Origin: Leclercia adecarboxylata
GTDB taxonomy: Bacteria > Pseudomonadota > Gammaproteobacteria > Enterobacterales > Enterobacteriaceae
DNA: 64,000 nt
Direction of reading: 5' to 3'
Assembly: GCF_023639785.1 (NCBI RefSeq)
Contig: NZ_CP098325.1
Coordinates: 434,001 to 498,000, forward strand
The position numbers were made by a program, and so were the translations under genes. Below the pieces are notes generated by a model. The model had not been told where the DNA came from. It searched no databases and was given only the letters and a program-made list of their open reading frames with translations. Positions within the stretch are counted from its first letter, which is position 1, and each line of letters begins with the position of its first letter. Of the stretch, positions 59,755 to 64,000 are shown piece after piece.

Positions 59755-61137
59755 ATGATGCAATTAACCATGAAAGATAAAATTGGCTACGGGCTGGGTG
59801 ACACCGCCTGCGGCTTTGTCTGGCAGGCGACCATGTTCCTGCTCGCCTATTTCTACACCGATGTGTTTGGCCTGTCGGCCGGGATTATGGGCACGCTGTT
59901 CCTGGTGTCCCGCGTGCTCGATGCGGTAACCGACCCGCTGATGGGGCTGCTGGTGGACCGCACCCGCACCCGCCACGGCCAGTTCCGCCCGTTCCTGCTG
60001 TGGGGGGCGATCCCGTTTGGTGTCGTCTGCATGCTCACCTTCTACACCCCGGATTTCTCGGCCAACGGCAAAATTATCTACGCCTGCGTCACCTACATCC
60101 TGCTGACACTGGTCTATACCTTCGTTAACGTGCCGTACTGCGCCATGCCGGGGGTGATCACCGCCGATCCGAAAGAGCGCCACGCCATGCAGTCCTGGCG
60201 CTTCTTCCTGGCGGCGGCAGGATCGCTGGCGATCAGCGGCATTGCCCTGCCGCTGGTGGGGATCATCGGCAAAGGTAACGAACAGGTCGGCTACTTCGGT
60301 GCGATGTGCGTGCTGGGGCTCTGCGGCGTGGTGCTGCTGTACGTCTGCTTCTTCACCACCAAAGAGCGCTACACCTTTGAGGTGCAGCCGGGCTCGTCGG
60401 TCAGAAAAGATCTCAGACTGCTGCTCGGCAACAGCCAGTGGCGGATCATGTGTGCCTTCAAGATGATGGCCACCTGTTCCAACGTGGTGCGCGGCGGGGC
60501 GACGCTCTATTTCGTGAAGTACGTGATGGACCACCCGGAGATGGCGACCCAGTTCCTGCTCTACGGCAGCATCGCCACCATGTTTGGCTCGCTCTGTTCT
60601 TCGCGCCTGCTGGGCCGTTTCGACCGGGTAAAAGCCTTCAAGTGGATCATCGTTATTTACTCCCTGATCAGCCTGCTGATCTTCTTCACCCCGGCCGAAC
60701 ATATGGCCCTGATTTTCGCCCTCAACATCCTGTTCCTGTTCGTCTTTAATACCACCACGCCGCTGCAGTGGCTGATGGCTTCCGACGTGGTGGATTACGA
60801 AGAGAGCCGCAGCGGCCGTCGTCTGGACGGGCTGGTGTTCTCCACCTACCTGTTCAGCCTGAAGATCGGCCTGGCGATTGGCGGCGCGGTGGTGGGCTGG
60901 ATCCTGGCGTACGTCAACTACTCCGCCAGCAACAGCGTGCAGCCGGTTGAGGTGCTCACCACCATCAAAATTCTGTTCTGCGTGGTGCCGGTGGTGCTCT
61001 ACGTGGGCATGTTCACCATGCTGTCGTTCTATAAGCTCTCGGATGCGCGGGTGGAAGCCATCAGCAAGCAGTTGCTCAAGCATCGCGCGGCCCAGGGGGA
61101 AGCGATCCCTGAGGCAGCAACGGCGGCATCTCATTAA
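59755..61137 (+). CDS. yagG: GPH-family sugar:cation symporter YagG
   Basis: A 460-residue inner-membrane transporter with 12 predicted helices and the GPH/MelB motifs DAVTDPLMGLLVDRTRTRHGQFRP, quoted as DAVTDPLMGLLVDRTRTRHG. Related XynB-type symporters import xylosides. Twelve bases upstream of yagH. Confidence 0.94.
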   Translation: MMQLTMKDKIGYGLGDTACGFVWQATMFLLAYFYTDVFGLSAGIMGTLFLVSRVLDAVTDPLMGLLVDRTRTRHGQFRPFLLWGAIPFGVVCMLTFYTPDFSANGKIIYACVTYILLTLVYTFVNVPYCAMPGVITADPKERHAMQSWRFFLAAAGSLAISGIALPLVGIIGKGNEQVGYFGAMCVLGLCGVVLLYVCFFTTKERYTFEVQPGSSVRKDLRLLLGNSQWRIMCAFKMMATCSNVVRGGATLYFVKYVMDHPEMATQFLLYGSIATMFGSLCSSRLLGRFDRVKAFKWIIVIYSLISLLIFFTPAEHMALIFALNILFLFVFNTTTPLQWLMASDVVDYEESRSGRRLDGLVFSTYLFSLKIGLAIGGAVVGWILAYVNYSASNSVQPVEVLTTIKILFCVVPVVLYVGMFTMLSFYKLSDARVEAISKQLLKHRAAQGEAIPEAATAASH

Positions 61138-61149
61138 GCAGGAGGCACT

Positions 61150-62763
61150 ATGTACACCATTACCAACCCGATTCTGACTGGCTTCAACCCGGATCCGTCG
61201 ATGTGCCGTCAGGGCGAGGATTACTACATCGCCACCTCGACCTTTGAGTGGTTCCCGGGCGTGCGCATCTACCACTCCCGGGACCTGAAGAACTGGCGGC
61301 TGGTGAGTACCCCGCTGGATCGCGTATCGATGCTGGATATGAAGGGCAACCCGGACTCCGGCGGCATCTGGGCGCCGTGCCTGAGCTACGCCGACGGGCA
61401 GTTCTGGCTGCTCTATACCGACGTGAAGATCGTCGATTCCCCGTGGAAAAACGGGCGCAACTTCCTGGTGACCGCCCCCTCCATCGAGGGGCCGTGGAGC
61501 GAGCCGATCCCGATGGGCAACGGCGGGTTCGATCCCTCGCTGTTCCACGACGACGATGGCCGCAAATACTATATCTACCGCCCCTGGGGGCCGCGCCATC
61601 ACAGCAACCCGCATAACACCATCGTGATGCAGGAATTTGATCCGCATACCCGCACCCTGTCGGCGAAGCGTAAAACCCTCTTCACCGGCACGCCGCTGTG
61701 CTACACCGAAGGGGCGCATATCTACCGTAAAGAGGGTTGGTACTATCTGCTGGTCGCTGAGGGCGGCACCAGCTATGAGCACGCGGTGGTGGTATTACGG
61801 GCCAGAAACATCGACGGGCCTTACGAGCTGCACCCCGATGTGACGATGATGACCAGCTGGCACCTGCCGGAAAATCCGCTGCAAAAAAGCGGCCACGGCT
61901 CGCTGCTCCAGACCCACACCGGGGAGTGGTACATGGCCTATCTCACCAGCCGCCCCCAGCGCCTGCCGGGCGTTCCGCTGCTGGCCTCCGGCGGGCGAGG
62001 ATATTGCTCCCTGGGGCGTGAGACGGGGATCTCGCGCATCGAATGGCGCGACGGCTGGCCTTACGTTGAAGGGGGCAAACATGCCCAACTGACGGTGCCA
62101 GGCCCGCAGATGACCGAGTGCGCAGCCGTGGTGCAGGCCGACTGGCGGGACGACTTCGACGGCGAGCGTCTCGACCCGGAGCTGCAGACGTTGCGTATCC
62201 CGTTCGACGATTCCCTCGGCTCTCTGCGGGCGCGTAAAGGCTTTTTGCGCCTGTACGGCAACGACTCCCTTAACTCGACTTTTACCCAGTCCACCGTGGC
62301 GCGCCGCTGGCAGCACGTCGCGTTTCGCGCCGAGACGCGCATGGAATTTTCACCGCGTCACTTCCAGCAGAGCGCGGGCTTAACCTGCTACTACAACAGC
62401 AAAAACTGGAGCTACTGCTTTGTTGATTATGAGGAGGGGCAGGGCAGAACCCTGAAGGTGATCCAGCTTGACCACAACGTGCCGTCATGGCCGCTGCACG
62501 AGCAGCCCATCCCGGTACCGGATGAGGCGCAGAGCGTCTGGCTGCGGGTGGATGTCGATCGTCTGGTCTACCGCTACAGCTACTCCTTTGACGGCGAGAC
62601 GTGGCACAGCGTGCCCGTGACGTACGAGGCGTGGAAGCTGTCCGATGACTATATCGGCGGGAGAGGGTTCTTCACCGGGGCCTTTGTCGGGCTGCACTGC
62701 GAAGACATCAGCGGCGACGGCTGCCACGCTGACTTCGACTACTTCACTTACGCGCCGGTATAA
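61150..62763 (+). CDS. yagH: Beta-xylosidase YagH (GH43)
   Basis: A 537-residue GH43 enzyme: five-bladed propeller with base Asp in GFNPDPSMCR, Asp in GFDPSLFHDDDG and acid Glu in CYTEGAHIYRK; C-terminal beta-sandwich domain (about 325–537). No signal peptide, so it acts on imported xylobiose-type sugars. Confidence 0.95.
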   Translation: MYTITNPILTGFNPDPSMCRQGEDYYIATSTFEWFPGVRIYHSRDLKNWRLVSTPLDRVSMLDMKGNPDSGGIWAPCLSYADGQFWLLYTDVKIVDSPWKNGRNFLVTAPSIEGPWSEPIPMGNGGFDPSLFHDDDGRKYYIYRPWGPRHHSNPHNTIVMQEFDPHTRTLSAKRKTLFTGTPLCYTEGAHIYRKEGWYYLLVAEGGTSYEHAVVVLRARNIDGPYELHPDVTMMTSWHLPENPLQKSGHGSLLQTHTGEWYMAYLTSRPQRLPGVPLLASGGRGYCSLGRETGISRIEWRDGWPYVEGGKHAQLTVPGPQMTECAAVVQADWRDDFDGERLDPELQTLRIPFDDSLGSLRARKGFLRLYGNDSLNSTFTQSTVARRWQHVAFRAETRMEFSPRHFQQSAGLTCYYNSKNWSYCFVDYEEGQGRTLKVIQLDHNVPSWPLHEQPIPVPDEAQSVWLRVDVDRLVYRYSYSFDGETWHSVPVTYEAWKLSDDYIGGRGFFTGAFVGLHCEDISGDGCHADFDYFTYAPV

Positions 62764-62767
62764 GGGT

Positions 62768-63526
62768 TCAGGCCGGGTAGCCCAGCGCGCGTGAGAGCTG
62801 GCGCCCGGCCTCCTGCAACTGCTCGCGAAAGCGGGCCAGCTCGTCGTCGTTCACGCGGGAGGTTAAGGTGGAGAGGCTCAGGGCGGCAATGACCCGGGAC
62901 TCATGGTTACGCACCGGGACCGACACGCAACGCACCCCCTGTTCGTTCTCTTCGCTGTCCAGGGCATAGCCCTGCTCGCGGGTTTGCGCCAGCGCGGCCA
63001 GCAGCGCCTCGCGGGAGGCCAGCGTCGCCGGGGTAAAAGTGGTGTACTGATAGCCCTCAAGGAGGGTGTCCAGCTCGGCGTCGCTCAGCCAGGCGATCAG
63101 CACTTTGCCGATGGCGGTGGCATGCACCGGCAGGCGGCGGCCAATGCGCGAGTAGGCGATGGCCGCCAGCTTGCCTTCAATCTTCTCGATATAGACCCCT
63201 TCGCGCCCGTCCAGAATGCCCAGATGGGTGGTCTGCCCGGTGCGCTCTGACAATTCCGTCAGAAAATGCTTCGCTTTCTGGCGGATATCCATGGTGCTCA
63301 CCACAAAGTGACCGCGTTCAACCAGCTTCATGCCGGGGCGATATTTGCCGTTCTCCGGGTTCTGATCGATATAGCCGTGCAGCTGTAGGGTTTTGAGAAG
63401 CGAGTGAAGGGTGCTTTTACTCAGGCCCATCTGTTTACTGATGTCGGTGATTTTAAGTTCCGTCGCCTGTTCGTTAAACAGATCGAGGATCTGCAGGGCA
63501 CGTTCAACAGATTGAATAATAGGCAT
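62768..63526 (-). CDS. yagI: IclR-family regulator XynR (YagI)
   Basis: A 252-residue regulator: N-terminal winged helix (SVERALQILDLFNEQ, ISKQMGLSKSTLHSLLKTL) and C-terminal GAF-like effector domain. E. coli XynR represses yagEFGH. Convergent to yagH, four bases away. Confidence 0.95.
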   Translation of the reverse strand: MPIIQSVERALQILDLFNEQATELKITDISKQMGLSKSTLHSLLKTLQLHGYIDQNPENGKYRPGMKLVERGHFVVSTMDIRQKAKHFLTELSERTGQTTHLGILDGREGVYIEKIEGKLAAIAYSRIGRRLPVHATAIGKVLIAWLSDAELDTLLEGYQYTTFTPATLASREALLAALAQTREQGYALDSEENEQGVRCVSVPVRNHESRVIAALSLSTLTSRVNDDELARFREQLQEAGRQLSRALGYPA

Positions 63527-63768
63527 AAGATCGGCATATCCGCGCTGAAATCAGGGCAAAAAAGTACCCTTTTTACGCTGAAAAATCAATCGACACGGGA
63601 AGCGGTCAAACTATTCCTGACGGAGGAATTTGACTTAAGTAAAAGTTTAGACTTATTGACCTTAATAAAAAGGATAGGCTGTGCCTATTACCACATTTTC
63701 ATTGTTCTTTTACACTTATTTACCGTATGGCTTTCCGCTCTTTGCACCGTTTGTTTAAAGGTATTTTG

Positions 63769-64000
63769 ATGACCGCTTCTAAGACATGGATTACTTTAGG
63801 CACTATTGCCAGCCCGGCCACCGGAACCTTATTTTCGAAAATTCTGACTCAGCATAATCATACTTATATTCTCTGGTATAACGGCGACCAGCTCTTTAAA
63901 CCCGGAGATCAGATAAAAGTTTGTCATAACCGTTTACGGGTGAATGACACGCTATGCGATATACATATTATACAGATCGATAAATACAGCCACACCCTGT
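63769..64000 (+). CDS. Hypothetical protein (3' end outside window)
   Basis: An ATG preceded by AAAGGT opens a frame that continues to the window edge, 77 codons: MTASKTWITLGTIASPATGT, then a Tyr/Leu/His-rich stretch (HNHTYILWYNGDQLFKPGDQ, IKVCHNRLRVNDTLCDIHII). It is not recognised. There is no signal peptide. It and the 242-base gap before it (63527–63768, which holds the yagI promoter) are far richer in A+T than the rest of the window, suggesting acquisition. Confidence 0.55.
   Translation, partial: MTASKTWITLGTIASPATGTLFSKILTQHNHTYILWYNGDQLFKPGDQIKVCHNRLRVNDTLCDIHIIQIDKYSHTL

Noticed and set aside
59764..61782. 672-residue open frame on the minus strand
   Set aside because: It is the antisense shadow of yagG and yagH, rich in His/Gln/Arg as expected from GC-rich antisense frames, with no recognisable domain.

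Overview
The window is chromosomal DNA of an Enterobacteriaceae species. Gene content and order over most of it follow the E. coli ytfG–pyrBI region, with protein identities high enough to name most genes. GC is high, and there are enterobacterial REP palindromes. Three blocks that E. coli lacks here suggest the Enterobacter/Leclercia/Lelliottia side of the family; the genus is a guess.

Layout. 1–8.4 kb: a truncated AraC-type regulator, qorB/ytfH, cpdB, cysQ, ytfJ, ytfK, ytfL (paeA) and msrA. 8.6–15.9 kb: the TamA/TamB envelope pair, ytfP, the ChpS/ChpB toxin–antitoxin pair and ppa. 16.2–22.8 kb: the ytfQRT-yjfF galactofuranose ABC importer behind a GalR-like operator, then a chemoreceptor with a sigma-28 promoter and a convergent HTH-only LysR-type ORF. 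22.9–30.05 kb: fbp, mpl, three tandem double-glycine-leader peptides resembling class II microcins, darP, tldE (pmbA), cybC, and a chromosomal hok/sok type I toxin locus missed by simple ORF calling. 30.4–39.0 kb: an accessory catabolic operon with a small PRD protein, a four-part uncharacterised membrane system (SFCGS protein, DUF4312, DUF4311, DUF4310), an amidohydrolase, a DgaE-like PLP ammonia-lyase, a KDGP-type aldolase, a beta-propeller lactonase and a PRD/EIIB/EIIA activator. 39.0–46.2 kb: nrdG/nrdD with NrdR and FNR sites, then treC/treB/treR. 46.3–53.6 kb: the mgtL leader and mgtA, then a chitin module of GH20 hexosaminidase and GbpA-like AA10 LPMO. 53.7–56.4 kb: ridA, pyrI, pyrB with the pyrL attenuator, tabA. 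56.6–63.5 kb: the yagEFGH pentonate/xyloside cluster with its IclR regulator. The window ends inside an unrecognised AT-richer ORF.

The most interesting material is (i) the microcin-like triplet, which has no visible exporter or immunity gene, and (ii) the SFCGS/DUF4310–4312 operon. It has PTS-sensing regulators but no recognisable PTS permease. Its lactonase, amidohydrolase, ammonia-lyase and aldolase could degrade an (N-acetyl)amino-aldonic acid. LPMO cleavage of chitin produces exactly such ends, and an LPMO and a hexosaminidase lie about 11–15 kb away. That link is inference. No tRNA, rRNA, CRISPR array, transposase or prophage gene was seen.
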